Below, piece after piece: positions 50,519 through 58,855 of a stretch of 64,000 nt of DNA. Origin of the DNA: JABFSM01 sp963762545 (lineage in GTDB: Bacteria > Gemmatimonadota > Gemmatimonadetes > Gemmatimonadales > GWC2-71-9); NCBI GenBank assembly GCA_963762545.1, contig CAVXLC010000002.1, positions 806,001-870,000 of the forward strand, read 5' to 3'. A model generated the notes under the pieces. It saw nothing but the letters and a program-made list of their open reading frames with translations, had not been told where the DNA came from and made no database searches. The translations under genes were made by a program, and so were the position numbers. Numbering within the stretch: position 1 is the first letter of the stretch; each line of letters begins with the position of its first letter.

Positions 50519-51252
50519 AGCTCGACGTGTTCTTCTCGACCGCCGGCCTCGCGCCACACGAGGTGGCGGGGCGTCCGGTCTTCGTGGTGGACGTGCTCCG
50601 GGCCACGACCGTCATCTGCGCCGCGCTGTACCACGGGGCCAAGGGCATCGTGCCGGTGGCCAGCGTGGACGAGGCCAGCCGGATGGCGCAGACCCTGGGG
50701 CCCGAGGACGTGATCCTCATGGGGGAACGGAATTCCCAACCGATCGAGGGGTTTGCGCTGGGCAACTCCCCGCTGGAGATGACCGAGCCGGCGGTGCGCG
50801 GAAAGACGCTGGTCATGTCCACCACCAACGGCACCCGCGCGCTGCTCGCGACCCAGGGTGCCTCCGAGGTCTACGTCGCGGCCGCGGCCAACCTCGCCCT
50901 GGCGGGCGGGCGCGCGCGCCAGCTGCTGCAAACCGGCAAGGATCTGGTCATCCTGTGCGCCGGCAAGGAAGGACGGTTCGGCCTCGACGACGCCTACGCC
51001 GCGGGCCGGGTGGCCCTCGCGGCGATCGAAGGCCGGCGCCGCCGCAAGGGCCTGAACGATGCCGCCCTGGTCGCGGTGGACCTGGCGCGCCGGTTCAAGA
51101 CGTGGGAACGCCCGCTCACGCTTTCGGCCGCCGGGCGTCAGCTCGCCAGGCTGGGCATGGGCGCCGATGTGGCTGACGCCGCGCGGGAGAACGCCTATCC
51201 GGTGCTGCCGGTCTTCCATGACCGGCGGATCACCACGACAGCGGTGGCGTGA
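50515..51252 (+). CDS. comB: ComB-family 2-phosphosulfolactate phosphatase-like protein
   Basis: 245 residues. VVDVLRATTVICAAL, GERNSQPIEGFALGNSPLEM, STTNGTRAL and ILCAGKEGRFGLDDAYAAG are the ComB signatures. In methanogens ComB acts in coenzyme M synthesis; in bacteria such as this one the physiological substrate is uncertain (sulfolactate metabolism is one option). Coupled to accC by ATGA and to ftsK by GTGA. Confidence 0.88.
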   Translation: MKLDVFFSTAGLAPHEVAGRPVFVVDVLRATTVICAALYHGAKGIVPVASVDEASRMAQTLGPEDVILMGERNSQPIEGFALGNSPLEMTEPAVRGKTLVMSTTNGTRALLATQGASEVYVAAAANLALAGGRARQLLQTGKDLVILCAGKEGRFGLDDAYAAGRVALAAIEGRRRRKGLNDAALVAVDLARRFKTWERPLTLSAAGRQLARLGMGADVADAARENAYPVLPVFHDRRITTTAVA

Positions 51253-53474
51253 GACCGGAAGACCGTCGCCGCTTTTCGGCGGTTGCCGCGCTGGTGCTGG
51301 GCGTATTCCTGGGGCTGACCCTGATCCCCTCCGTGCCCACCGGTCCGCTCGGACATGGCCTGGGCACGTTCCTGTGGTGGACCCTGGGCGCCGGTGCGGT
51401 GGGCCTGCCGCTGCTGGGGCTCGGCCTCGCGCTGGCGGGTTTCGACTGGGTGGCCCGGCTGGACATGAAGCGAATGGGGGCGCTCCTGGGCGGCCTCACC
51501 CTGCTGATTCCCTTCACCATCGGCATCGCCACCAACCTCACGGCCGACGATTTTCTGGGCACGCTGCAGGAATGGCACTTCAGCGCGCGCGCGACCGGGC
51601 TGCTGCCGGGATTCGCGGCGCGCGGGGTGATCCAGACCATCGGCCAGCCGGGCGGATTCCTGCTGGCGTTTCTGGCGTTGTCGGCGCTGACGCTCGCCAC
51701 CCTGGCGTGGCATCCGCTACACCGCCTGGAGAAGAAGGCGAACGGCGGGGACGCTGCGTCCGGCCGGGCCGTCGGACCGGCCTCGGCGTCCCCGGATCCC
51801 GAGGAGGAGGAGGACGAGGAGGGCGGGGTGATCGCCGTCGTCAAGGCGAAGATGGCGCGGAAGCGGGAGGCCAAGCTCCCCACCGAGCGTGCCCCGGTCC
51901 GGCCGTCGGCCCGTCCGCCGGACGCGCACGACGATCTCCTCCCCCCGATCACGCTGCTCAAGTCCCCGCCACCCCAGGACACCGCGGCGGATGCGGCGCA
52001 GCTGGATCGGCTGGGACAGGCGCTGCTCGACACCCTGCGCACCTTCAAGGTGGAGGGAACCCTGGCCGGGCGGACCAGCGGCCCGGTGGTGACCCAGTTC
52101 GAGATCGTTCCGGCGCCGGGGGTCAAGGCGGGGCGCCTGGTGGCGCTGGCGGACGATCTCGCGATCACCATGCGCGCCATGAGCATTCGGGTGGCCCCGA
52201 TCCCGGGCCGGGGCGCGGTGGGGGTCGAAGTGCCCAATCCGACCGCGCGCATGGTGACGCTGCGGGAATTGCTCGAAACGCCGGAATGGCGGGTCCGGTC
52301 GGTGCTGCCCATCGCCCTGGGCCGCGACCTGGAGGGCAAGCCGGTGGTGACCGATCTCGCCAAAATGCCTCACCTGCTGATCGCCGGCGCCACCGGTTCC
52401 GGCAAGTCCGTGGCGATCAACACCATCATCACCGCGCTGGTCTACCGCTATACCTCAACCGATCTTCGGATGCTGATGATCGATCCCAAGATGGTCGAGC
52501 TGTCGATGTACAATGCGCTGCCCCACCTCCGCCATCCGGTCGTCACCAACAACCACGACGCCGCGCGGGTACTCAAGTGGGCGGTGCACGAGATGAACCG
52601 CCGCTACGAGCTGCTGCACGCCAACGGCGCCCGCAACCTGGCGGACTTCAATCGCAAGGTGGACGACGGCAAGTCGCTCCGGATGCCGGTGCGGCCGAAG
52701 CCGACGCTCGCCAGCATCAGCGCGGAAGCGGCGCCTGGCGCGCCGGAGCCTCCGCAGGACGAGAGCTATACCGAGGGGCGGCTGCCCTATCTCGTGATCA
52801 TCGTGGATGAGCTGGCCGACCTGATGATGACGGTCCAGGGGGAGGTCGAGACCCCGCTCGCGATGCTGGCCCAGAAGGCGCGGGCCATCGGCATTCACCT
52901 GGTGCTGGCCACGCAGCGGCCCTCGGTGAACGTCATCACCGGACTCATCAAGGCGAACTTCCCGAGCCGGATTGCGTTCCGGGTCGCGTCGAAGGTCGAC
53001 AGCCGCACCATTCTCGACGGCAACGGTGCCGAGGCGCTGCTGGGCAACGGCGACATGCTGTTCCTGCCGCCGGGCAAGAGCGAGCCGATGCGCCTCCAGG
53101 GCGCGTTCATCGGCACCGAGGAAACCGAAGCGCTGATGCAGTGGTTTGCCGATCGCCGCGAGGCGATGGCCCAGAAGCGCGCCGAGGAGGACATTCTCGC
53201 GTTCATGCGGGCGCAGGAGACCGACGAGGAGGGCGGGGCCGAGGGGGGCGAGGAGGGCGAGCGCGACGCGCTGTTCCGCGAGGCAGCCGAGGCCTGCATT
53301 CAGAATCAGGGCGGCTCGACCTCGCTGCTGCAGCGCCGGCTTCGGATCGGCTATGGCCGCGCGGCACGCGTCATCGACCAACTGCACGCGGCGGGGATCC
53401 TGGGCCCGCCCGACGGGAGCAAGCCGCGGGAGGTCCTGATCGGGCTGTCGCAACTGGACGAGTATTGCAGTTAG
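51249..53474 (+). CDS. ftsK: DNA translocase FtsK/SpoIIIE
   Basis: 741 residues, the short SpoIIIE-like form. About four transmembrane helices in the first 160 residues, a charged linker (about 165-235), then alpha/beta motor domains with Walker A LIAGATGSGKS at about 378-388 and Walker B LPYLVIIVDELADLMM, and ATQRPSVNVITGLIKANFPSRIAFRV. The C-terminal winged-helix gamma domain (GGSTSLLQRRLRIGYGRAARVIDQL) reads KOPS-like sites. It segregates chromosome ends at division. GTG 51249 overlaps comB. Confidence 0.96.
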   Translation: MRPEDRRRFSAVAALVLGVFLGLTLIPSVPTGPLGHGLGTFLWWTLGAGAVGLPLLGLGLALAGFDWVARLDMKRMGALLGGLTLLIPFTIGIATNLTADDFLGTLQEWHFSARATGLLPGFAARGVIQTIGQPGGFLLAFLALSALTLATLAWHPLHRLEKKANGGDAASGRAVGPASASPDPEEEEDEEGGVIAVVKAKMARKREAKLPTERAPVRPSARPPDAHDDLLPPITLLKSPPPQDTAADAAQLDRLGQALLDTLRTFKVEGTLAGRTSGPVVTQFEIVPAPGVKAGRLVALADDLAITMRAMSIRVAPIPGRGAVGVEVPNPTARMVTLRELLETPEWRVRSVLPIALGRDLEGKPVVTDLAKMPHLLIAGATGSGKSVAINTIITALVYRYTSTDLRMLMIDPKMVELSMYNALPHLRHPVVTNNHDAARVLKWAVHEMNRRYELLHANGARNLADFNRKVDDGKSLRMPVRPKPTLASISAEAAPGAPEPPQDESYTEGRLPYLVIIVDELADLMMTVQGEVETPLAMLAQKARAIGIHLVLATQRPSVNVITGLIKANFPSRIAFRVASKVDSRTILDGNGAEALLGNGDMLFLPPGKSEPMRLQGAFIGTEETEALMQWFADRREAMAQKRAEEDILAFMRAQETDEEGGAEGGEEGERDALFREAAEACIQNQGGSTSLLQRRLRIGYGRAARVIDQLHAAGILGPPDGSKPREVLIGLSQLDEYCS

Positions 53475-53533
53475 GAGCAGGGAGGAGGGAGGAGGGAGGA
53501 GGGAGGAGGGAGGAGGGAGGAGGGAATAGGGAG
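53474..53533 (+). repeat. Heptamer microsatellite (GGAGGAG) after ftsK, G-quadruplex-capable
   Basis: Six perfect GGAGGAG units (53481-53522) flanked by variants GGAGCAG and GGAATAG, starting at the last base of the ftsK stop. The plus strand is all purine over the perfect part with GGG every seven bases, the G3N4 pattern of a four-tract quadruplex. A small hairpin CTGCGT/ACGCAG (53537-53542 with 53552-53557) follows. The rest of the 133-base gap to yraN shows only a candidate -10 box. Confidence 0.85.
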
Positions 53534-53596
53534 TGCCTGCGTGAGTTTGTGACGCAGCTGCGACGGATTGGTTGTATCAAGGAGCACCCGCCGCGT

Positions 53597-53610
53597 TATC
53601 GTCGGCCATG
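53597..53610 (+). promoter_or_regulatory. -10 box placed for a leaderless yraN mRNA
   Basis: TATCGT at 53597-53602, five bases, then ATG 53608. No Shine-Dalgarno in range. TTGTAT at 53572-53577 would be a weak -35 with a 19-base spacer. Confidence 0.4.
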
Positions 53611-54021
53611 CCCACCGCACGCGCACCCAAACCCGTCCGCGAATGGACCGACGCCCGCCACCGGCGGGGTTACGCCGGGGAGAAGGCGGCCATCGCCTAC
53701 CTGCTCCGGCAGGGGTGGCGCATCGAGGCCCATCGCTTCCGGCTCGGGCACCACGATCTCGATCTGGTGGCTCGGCTGGGGAGCCTGGTGGCGTTTGTGG
53801 AGGTCAAGACTCGCCGCTCGGTCCGGTTCGGGCAACCGGTGGAAGCCGTCACCCGTCGGCAACAGGCCGTCCTGGGCCGCCTGGCCGAGCTCTGGCGGGT
53901 TCGTTTCGGTCTCCCAGGGGATCGCTACCGGTTCGACGTCATCACGGTCCGGGAGGGGGAGTCATCCACCTCTCCACAGGTCGCCCACATCGAAGATGCG
54001 TGGCGTGGTGTTGGAAAGTGA
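53608..54021 (+). CDS. yraN: UPF0102 family protein YraN (endonuclease-like fold)
   Basis: 137 residues. GYAGEKAAIAYLLRQGWRIEAHRFRLGHHDLDLVARLGSLVAFVEVKTRRS shows the family's GExxA and the D...EVK restriction-endonuclease-like core. Function is unsettled. ATG 53608 gives the usual length; an in-frame start at 53572 would add 12 residues with no family support. It is followed by recA. Confidence 0.88.
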   Translation: MPTARAPKPVREWTDARHRRGYAGEKAAIAYLLRQGWRIEAHRFRLGHHDLDLVARLGSLVAFVEVKTRRSVRFGQPVEAVTRRQQAVLGRLAELWRVRFGLPGDRYRFDVITVREGESSTSPQVAHIEDAWRGVGK

Positions 54022-54041
54022 AGAAGTGCCTACTTGTTTCG

Positions 54042-54060
54042 GCTAATATTCGGCATTAGC
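54042..54060 (+). promoter_or_regulatory. AT-rich recA upstream region with a dyad
   Basis: GCTAAT (54042-54047) and ATTAGC (54055-54060) form a perfect dyad with a 7-base spacer, in the most AT-rich part of the window (about 54030-54110). Two ACTTGTTT/GCTTGTTT copies flank it. TAATAT at 54044-54049 and CAAAAT at 54084-54089 (18 bases after TTGTTT 54061-54066, less one) are possible -10 boxes. It is a candidate SOS operator, but no established LexA consensus is matched. Confidence 0.35.
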
Positions 54061-54118
54061 TTGTTTAAAGTACTTCTGTGTAGCAAAATCGGTCACAATA
54101 TTACCAGCGAGGATTCCG

Positions 54119-55186
54119 ATGGCCGCACCGGACGTCAAGGACGCCAAACTCGACGGGGAGCGTCGCAAGGCGCTCAACCTCGCCATCTCCCAGATCGAGA
54201 AGCAGCTGGGCAAGGGTTCGATCATGCGAATGGGCTCCGAGAGCCCGCGGGAACGGATCCATGCCATTCCCACCGGCGCCATCAACCTCGATGCGGCTAT
54301 TGGCATTGGCGGGGTGCCCCGCGGCCGGATCACCGAGATCTACGGCCCCGAATCCTCCGGCAAGACCACCCTCACCCTGCATCTGGCGGCCAATGTCCAG
54401 CGCGCGGGCGGGGTGGCGGCGTATGTGGACGCGGAGCATGCGCTCGATGTCGAGTACGCCCGCAAGCTCGGCGTGGACGTGGACAATCTCCTGGTGTCCC
54501 AGCCCGACACCGGCGAGCAGGCGCTCGAAATCGTCGAGATCCTGGTGCGCTCGGGCGCGGTGGACATCGTGGTCATCGATTCGGTGGCCGCGCTGGTGCC
54601 CAAGGCGGAAATCGAAGGAGAAATGGGCGACAGCCATATGGGCCTCCAGGCGCGGCTCATGAGCCAGGCGCTCCGGAAGCTGGCCGGCGCCATCAACCGC
54701 TCCAACTGCGCGGTGGTTTTCATCAACCAGCTCCGCGAAAAGATCGGGGTGATGTTCGGCAACCCGGAAACCACCACCGGCGGCAAGGCGCTCAAGTTCT
54801 ACGCTTCGGTGCGGCTCGACATCCGCCGCATCGGACCGGTCAAGGAGCGGGAGGCCATCATCGGCAATCACGTCCGCGTCAAGGTGGTCAAGAACAAGGT
54901 CGCCCCGCCGTTCAAGCAGGCCGAGTTCGATGTGATGTTCGACGAGGGCATCAGCCACTGCGGCCTGGTCGTGGATCTGGCGGCCGAAGCCAACATCATC
55001 CAGAAGTCGGGGGCGTGGTACTCCTATGGCGAGCAGCGCATCGGCCAGGGCCGTGAAAACGCCAAGCTCTTCCTCAAGGACAACCCGACGCTGATGGCCG
55101 AGGTCGAGGGGCGGGTCAAGGAATTCCTCGGCATGAAGGCGGGGGCCGTCGCAACGGCCGACGGTGATGACGGCGACGCTGACTGA
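54119..55186 (+). CDS. recA: Recombinase RecA
   Basis: 355 residues. Walker A GPESSGKTT from residue 76, VDAEHALD, IDSVAALVPKAEIEGEMGD, MSQALRKLAG, FINQLREKIGVMFGNPETTTGG and the acidic C-terminus DGDDGDAD. Strand exchange in recombination and the SOS coprotease. AGGATT three bases before ATG 54119 is a short-spaced Shine-Dalgarno. recX overlaps its 3' end. Confidence 0.98.
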   Translation: MAAPDVKDAKLDGERRKALNLAISQIEKQLGKGSIMRMGSESPRERIHAIPTGAINLDAAIGIGGVPRGRITEIYGPESSGKTTLTLHLAANVQRAGGVAAYVDAEHALDVEYARKLGVDVDNLLVSQPDTGEQALEIVEILVRSGAVDIVVIDSVAALVPKAEIEGEMGDSHMGLQARLMSQALRKLAGAINRSNCAVVFINQLREKIGVMFGNPETTTGGKALKFYASVRLDIRRIGPVKEREAIIGNHVRVKVVKNKVAPPFKQAEFDVMFDEGISHCGLVVDLAAEANIIQKSGAWYSYGEQRIGQGRENAKLFLKDNPTLMAEVEGRVKEFLGMKAGAVATADGDDGDAD

Positions 55187-55838
55187 GCCCGGCACGCGCC
55201 GGGTCGTCGGCGCGGTCGTTCCCGATCCTCGCCGGGCCGGCAGTGTCCGGCTCATGGTGGAGGGGCGTCCGCTCCTCACCATCCCGCGGGAGGTCGTGGA
55301 GCAGGAGCGGCTGGAGCCGGGCGTGGTGCTGGACGCGGCGCTCCTGGCCCGTCTGGGCGGTGCGGCAGACGAAGAGGCGGCCTTCCGGACCGCGCTGCGG
55401 TACCTCGAGCGGCGCCCCTTTGCGGCCAAGGACCTGGCTCGGCGCCTGGTGCTCAAGGGGCATCCTCCCGCGGCGGCGGAGGCGGCGCGGGCCCGCGCGG
55501 AGCGGATGGGCCTTCTGGACGATGGCCGCTTCACCCTGCACTACGTGCAGACCCGCGCCGCCCGCGGGCGCGGCCCGCTCAGGCTTCGCCGGGATCTCGC
55601 TTTGCTGGGGGTCGAGCGCGGGGTGGTGGATCGGGCCCTGGCGGAGGCGTTCGGCGCCGATGGGAGCGAGGCCCCCCAGGCCGACGCGGTGGCCCGGCGT
55701 CGGCTGGGGCAGCTCCGCGGGCTGCCCCGTCCGGTGCAGCGGCGCCGCCTGCTGGCCTTCCTGGCCCGCCGAGGCTTTGCCGGCCAGACGGTCAATCGCC
55801 TGGTCACCGAGCTGTTGAGCGGAAGCCGCGCCCCCTGA
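55167..55838 (+). CDS. recX: RecA regulator RecX
   Basis: 223 residues. Three-helix repeats: ALRYLERRPFAAKDLARRLVLKGHP, LLDDGRFTLHYVQTRAARGRGPLRLRRDLALLGVE and a third near QRRRLLAFLARRGFAG. A longer N-terminal beta-rich extension precedes them. RecX blocks RecA filament growth. It lies 20 bases inside recA; GTG 55164 would add one residue. Confidence 0.9.
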   Translation: MTATLTEPGTRRVVGAVVPDPRRAGSVRLMVEGRPLLTIPREVVEQERLEPGVVLDAALLARLGGAADEEAAFRTALRYLERRPFAAKDLARRLVLKGHPPAAAEAARARAERMGLLDDGRFTLHYVQTRAARGRGPLRLRRDLALLGVERGVVDRALAEAFGADGSEAPQADAVARRRLGQLRGLPRPVQRRRLLAFLARRGFAGQTVNRLVTELLSGSRAP

Positions 55839-55880
55839 TCCCCGATGGGTGATTAGTACGCCGTACGCGGGAACGACTTA

Positions 55881-55898
55881 GGCGGCGGTCCCGCCGCC
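55881..55898 (+). terminator. Short perfect hairpin between recX and alaS
   Basis: GGCGGCGG and CCGCCGCC face each other across TC. It is not followed by a T-run, so termination would be weak. It ends just where a -35 box for alaS would begin (about 55896-55901), so it could also affect alaS transcription. Confidence 0.35.
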
Positions 55899-55918
55899 GT
55901 TCCGGGGGGTGCGGAGGA

Positions 55919-55933
55919 TATATTCCCCCCATG
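55919..55933 (+). promoter_or_regulatory. -10 box placed for a leaderless alaS mRNA
   Basis: TATATT at 55919-55924, CCCCCC, then ATG 55931. This is the closest to consensus of the six. GGAGGA at 55913-55918 would be 12 bases from the ATG, too far for a normal Shine-Dalgarno and upstream of the predicted transcript start. Confidence 0.6.
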
Positions 55934-58552
55934 GAATCCAGTCGTATTCGCCGCCTCTTCCTCGAGTTCTTCCAGGCCCGGGGGCACCATCTGGTGCCTT
56001 CGTCCGGCCTGGAGCCGAAGGACGATCCCACCCTCCTCTTCGTCAACGCCGGGATGGTGCAATTCAAGCGCACCTTTCTGGGGCAGGAGCCGCGGGACTA
56101 CGCCCGTGCGGTGAGCTGCCAGAAGTGCGTGCGGGCTGGAGGCAAGCACAACGACCTGGAGCAGGTGGGGCTGACCCTCCGCCACCAGACGTTCTTCGAA
56201 ATGCTGGGCAACTTCTCGTTCGGGGACTACTTCAAGCGCGAGGCGATTGCCTATGCGTGGGAGTTCGTCACCTCGAAGGAGTTCCTCGGGATTCCTCCCG
56301 AACGGCTCCGCGTCACAGTACTTCACAGCGATGACGATTCGCGACGGCTCTGGACCGAGCTGACCAGCCTGCCCCCGTCGTCGGTGTACGGGCTGTCCGA
56401 GAAGGACAATTTCTGGCAGATGGGCGATACCGGTCCCTGCGGCCCCTGCTCGGAGATCTACGTCGATCTCGACTGGACCCCGGGCGCGCCGTCGCGGGTC
56501 TATACCCAGGCGGAATTCGAGGAGCTGGCGGAATCGGGGCGGTTTCTGGAAATCTGGAACCTCGTGTTCATGCAGTTCGACCGCGGCCCCGACGGAACCC
56601 TGACGCCGTTGCCCACGCCCTCGGTGGACACCGGTGCCGGACTGGAACGGATCGCCGCGGTGATGCAGGGTCAGGACGACAACTTCCACACCGACCTCTT
56701 CCTGCCCCTGCTCGACAAGGTCGGGGACCTGGTCGGCGCGCCATATCCGCGCTCCATGACCGGCGCCGGCGCCTCCTATCGTGTGCTCGCCGATCACGCC
56801 CGCGCCGTGGCGTTCCTGCTGGCGGACGGGGTGTACCCCAGCAACGAGGGGCGCGGCTACGTGGTGCGCCGCATCCTTCGGCGGGCGGTGCGTCACGCCT
56901 GGCTGCTCGGCCGCCGCGAGCCGACGCTGGCGCCGCTCACCGGCGTGGTGGTGGATCTCATGGAGGGGATCTACCCCGAGCTCGCCGCCAGTCGCGCCGA
57001 CATCTACCGCTGGACCGAGGCGGAAGAAGTGCGGTTCCTGGCGACGATCGAGGGTGGTCTCGAGCGCCTCGATGAGCTGATCGCCGCGGGCACTAAACGG
57101 ATCTCCGGGGAGGACGTGTTCAAGCTCTACGATACCTACGGCTTCCCGGTGGACCTGACCGAGCTGATCGCCGCGGAGCGGGGGGTGGCGGTGGATCTCG
57201 AGGGATTTGAGCGGGCCCTGGCCGGGCAACGCGAGCGGTCCCGGGCCGCCCGGGGCGGCGCCCGCACCCCCGCCGGCAAGGCCCGCCGGGAGAAGAAGCC
57301 CAAGTGGAGCGTCCTGCGCCGCGGCCGTCAGAAGTTCATCGGTTACGACAGCATCGCCGCCGAAACCGACCCCCTCGCCTTCCGGCAGGACGGAGACCGG
57401 GTGGAGCTCGTGCTGCATCAAAACCCGTTTTACGCCGAGTCGGGCGGACAGGTCAGCGACACCGGGACGCTCACCGGCGAGGGCTGGACGCTCCGGGTCG
57501 ACGCGGTGCGCAAGGACGAGCGGGGCGTGGTGGTCGGCGGGGATTTCGGTCCGGGGTTCGAGCCCACGCCGCTGCTGGCGCAGGTCGAGGGTCACCGCCG
57601 CCGGAACATCGAGCGGAATCACAGCGCCACCCACCTGGTGCACGCCGCGCTGCGGCGGCACCTGGGCGTCCACGTTCGCCAGCAGGGGTCGCTGGTGGAC
57701 GACGAGCGGCTGCGCTTCGACTTTTCCCACCACGGCCCGATCGACCCGGCCACGCTCGATCTGATCGAGCGCGACGTCAACGAGGCCATTTGGGCCAATT
57801 ACGCCGTGACCACGAGGGAGATGGCCTACCCCGACGCGCTGGCCCTGGGCGCCATGGCGTTCTTCGCCGACAAATACGGCGACATGGTCCGGGTGGTTCA
57901 AATGGGCGACTCGATCGAGCTGTGCGGAGGCACCCACGTCGGCAGCACCGGTGCCCTTGGCTTGTTCCGGTTCACCTCCCAGGGCGGCATTGCCGCGGGC
58001 GTGCGCCGGATCGAGGCGGTGACCGGTCCGGGGGCCTACGCCGAGCTCGACCGGATCGAATCCCGGCTGCGGCAGGCGGGCGATCTGCTGAAGACCCAGC
58101 CGGAGCACCTGGCCCGGCGCATCGAACAGCTCCTCCTGGACCGGGAGAAGCTGGAGGGGCGGGTGCGGGACATGGTGGAACGGGGCGGGGGCAACGCGGC
58201 GGGCCAGGAGCTCGAGGTACGCGGCGTGCACGTGACCGTCACCGATACGACCGCCGAAGACCGCGACGAGGTGGGCCGCGTGGCGGACAAGTTCCGGGCC
58301 GGCAAGGCGAGCGCCGCGCTGGTGCTGTTCGGCACGACCGGACGCGGCGCGATCCATGTCGCACTCACCGATGACCTGGTGCAGCGCGGCCTCAAGGCGG
58401 GAGACCTGGCAAACCGGATTGCCGCAGTGAGCGGCGGCAAGGGCGGGGGCCGTCCCGCCTTCGCCTCCGCGAGCGCCGGCGACGCGGCCCGGCTCCCCGC
58501 GGCCCGCGAGGCGGTGCCGCGGCTCCTCGAGGAATGGCTGGCCGGCGCGTGA
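55931..58552 (+). CDS. alaS: Alanyl-tRNA synthetase
   Basis: 873 residues. Class II catalytic core (RLFLEFFQARGHHLVPSSGLEP, FVNAGMVQFKRTFLG, GDTGPCGPCSEIY, NEGRGYVVRRILRRAVRHA), editing domain with zinc ligands HSATHLVHAALR and CGGTHVGSTGALGLF, and a C-terminal DHHA1-type domain (GGKGGGRPAFASASAGDA). Charges tRNA-Ala and clears Ser/Gly misacylation. It leads a nine-gene unit running to the end of the window. Confidence 0.97.
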   Translation: MESSRIRRLFLEFFQARGHHLVPSSGLEPKDDPTLLFVNAGMVQFKRTFLGQEPRDYARAVSCQKCVRAGGKHNDLEQVGLTLRHQTFFEMLGNFSFGDYFKREAIAYAWEFVTSKEFLGIPPERLRVTVLHSDDDSRRLWTELTSLPPSSVYGLSEKDNFWQMGDTGPCGPCSEIYVDLDWTPGAPSRVYTQAEFEELAESGRFLEIWNLVFMQFDRGPDGTLTPLPTPSVDTGAGLERIAAVMQGQDDNFHTDLFLPLLDKVGDLVGAPYPRSMTGAGASYRVLADHARAVAFLLADGVYPSNEGRGYVVRRILRRAVRHAWLLGRREPTLAPLTGVVVDLMEGIYPELAASRADIYRWTEAEEVRFLATIEGGLERLDELIAAGTKRISGEDVFKLYDTYGFPVDLTELIAAERGVAVDLEGFERALAGQRERSRAARGGARTPAGKARREKKPKWSVLRRGRQKFIGYDSIAAETDPLAFRQDGDRVELVLHQNPFYAESGGQVSDTGTLTGEGWTLRVDAVRKDERGVVVGGDFGPGFEPTPLLAQVEGHRRRNIERNHSATHLVHAALRRHLGVHVRQQGSLVDDERLRFDFSHHGPIDPATLDLIERDVNEAIWANYAVTTREMAYPDALALGAMAFFADKYGDMVRVVQMGDSIELCGGTHVGSTGALGLFRFTSQGGIAAGVRRIEAVTGPGAYAELDRIESRLRQAGDLLKTQPEHLARRIEQLLLDREKLEGRVRDMVERGGGNAAGQELEVRGVHVTVTDTTAEDRDEVGRVADKFRAGKASAALVLFGTTGRGAIHVALTDDLVQRGLKAGDLANRIAAVSGGKGGGRPAFASASAGDAARLPAAREAVPRLLEEWLAGA

Positions 58553-58855
58553 CCGACGCGGTGCGGTGGTTCCGGGAGCAAAGTGCGGGGGCGCCGGCCG
58601 CACTCCGGGCCCGGGCGGAGGCGTATCTCCGAGAGGCAACCGGCGGGGCCGGAGCGGGCGGCGGTACTCGCCGGCGCCGCCCGGGAAGCCCTCGCCGCGA
58701 CGCTCGCGAGTCCGGGCGGCCGGGCGGTGGCGCTCGACCTGCTCGCGGCCGACGCGCTGCTGACCCTGGCGCTCAAGGCATGCGCCGCCACCAGTCCGGC
58801 GGGATTGGGCGGCTTTGCGCGGGAGCTGGCCCGCCTTGGAGCGGACACCCGGTGA
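58549..58855 (+). pseudogene. Small alpha-helical protein gene, frameshifted at a G run
   Basis: GTG 58549 overlaps the alaS stop (GTGA) and the proposed stop TGA 58853-58855 overlaps the next start (GTGA), yet the frame changes by one base inside: 307 bases equals 102 codons plus one. Reading GGGG at 58645-58648 as GGG restores a 101-residue protein from VTDAVRWFREQSAGAPAAL through YLREATGGPERAAVLAGAA to ARELARLGADTR, rich in helices. It is either a sequencing error in a homopolymer, a phase-variable run, or a recent pseudogene. I do not recognise the family. Confidence 0.6.

Noticed and set aside
53474..53533. Possible CRISPR array
   Set aside because: The units are 7 bases with no spacers.
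54061..54089. Cyanobacterial-type LexA box before recA (AGTAC near 54069)
   Set aside because: Only the left half AGTAC matches; the right half does not give GTWC, so I did not call it.
58534..58851. In-frame N-terminal extension of the cpsB phosphatase reaching into alaS
   Set aside because: The extension becomes an Arg/Gly-rich run after base 58650, whereas the PHP family begins at IDLHCH. The upstream coding signal belongs to a separate small gene in two frames.
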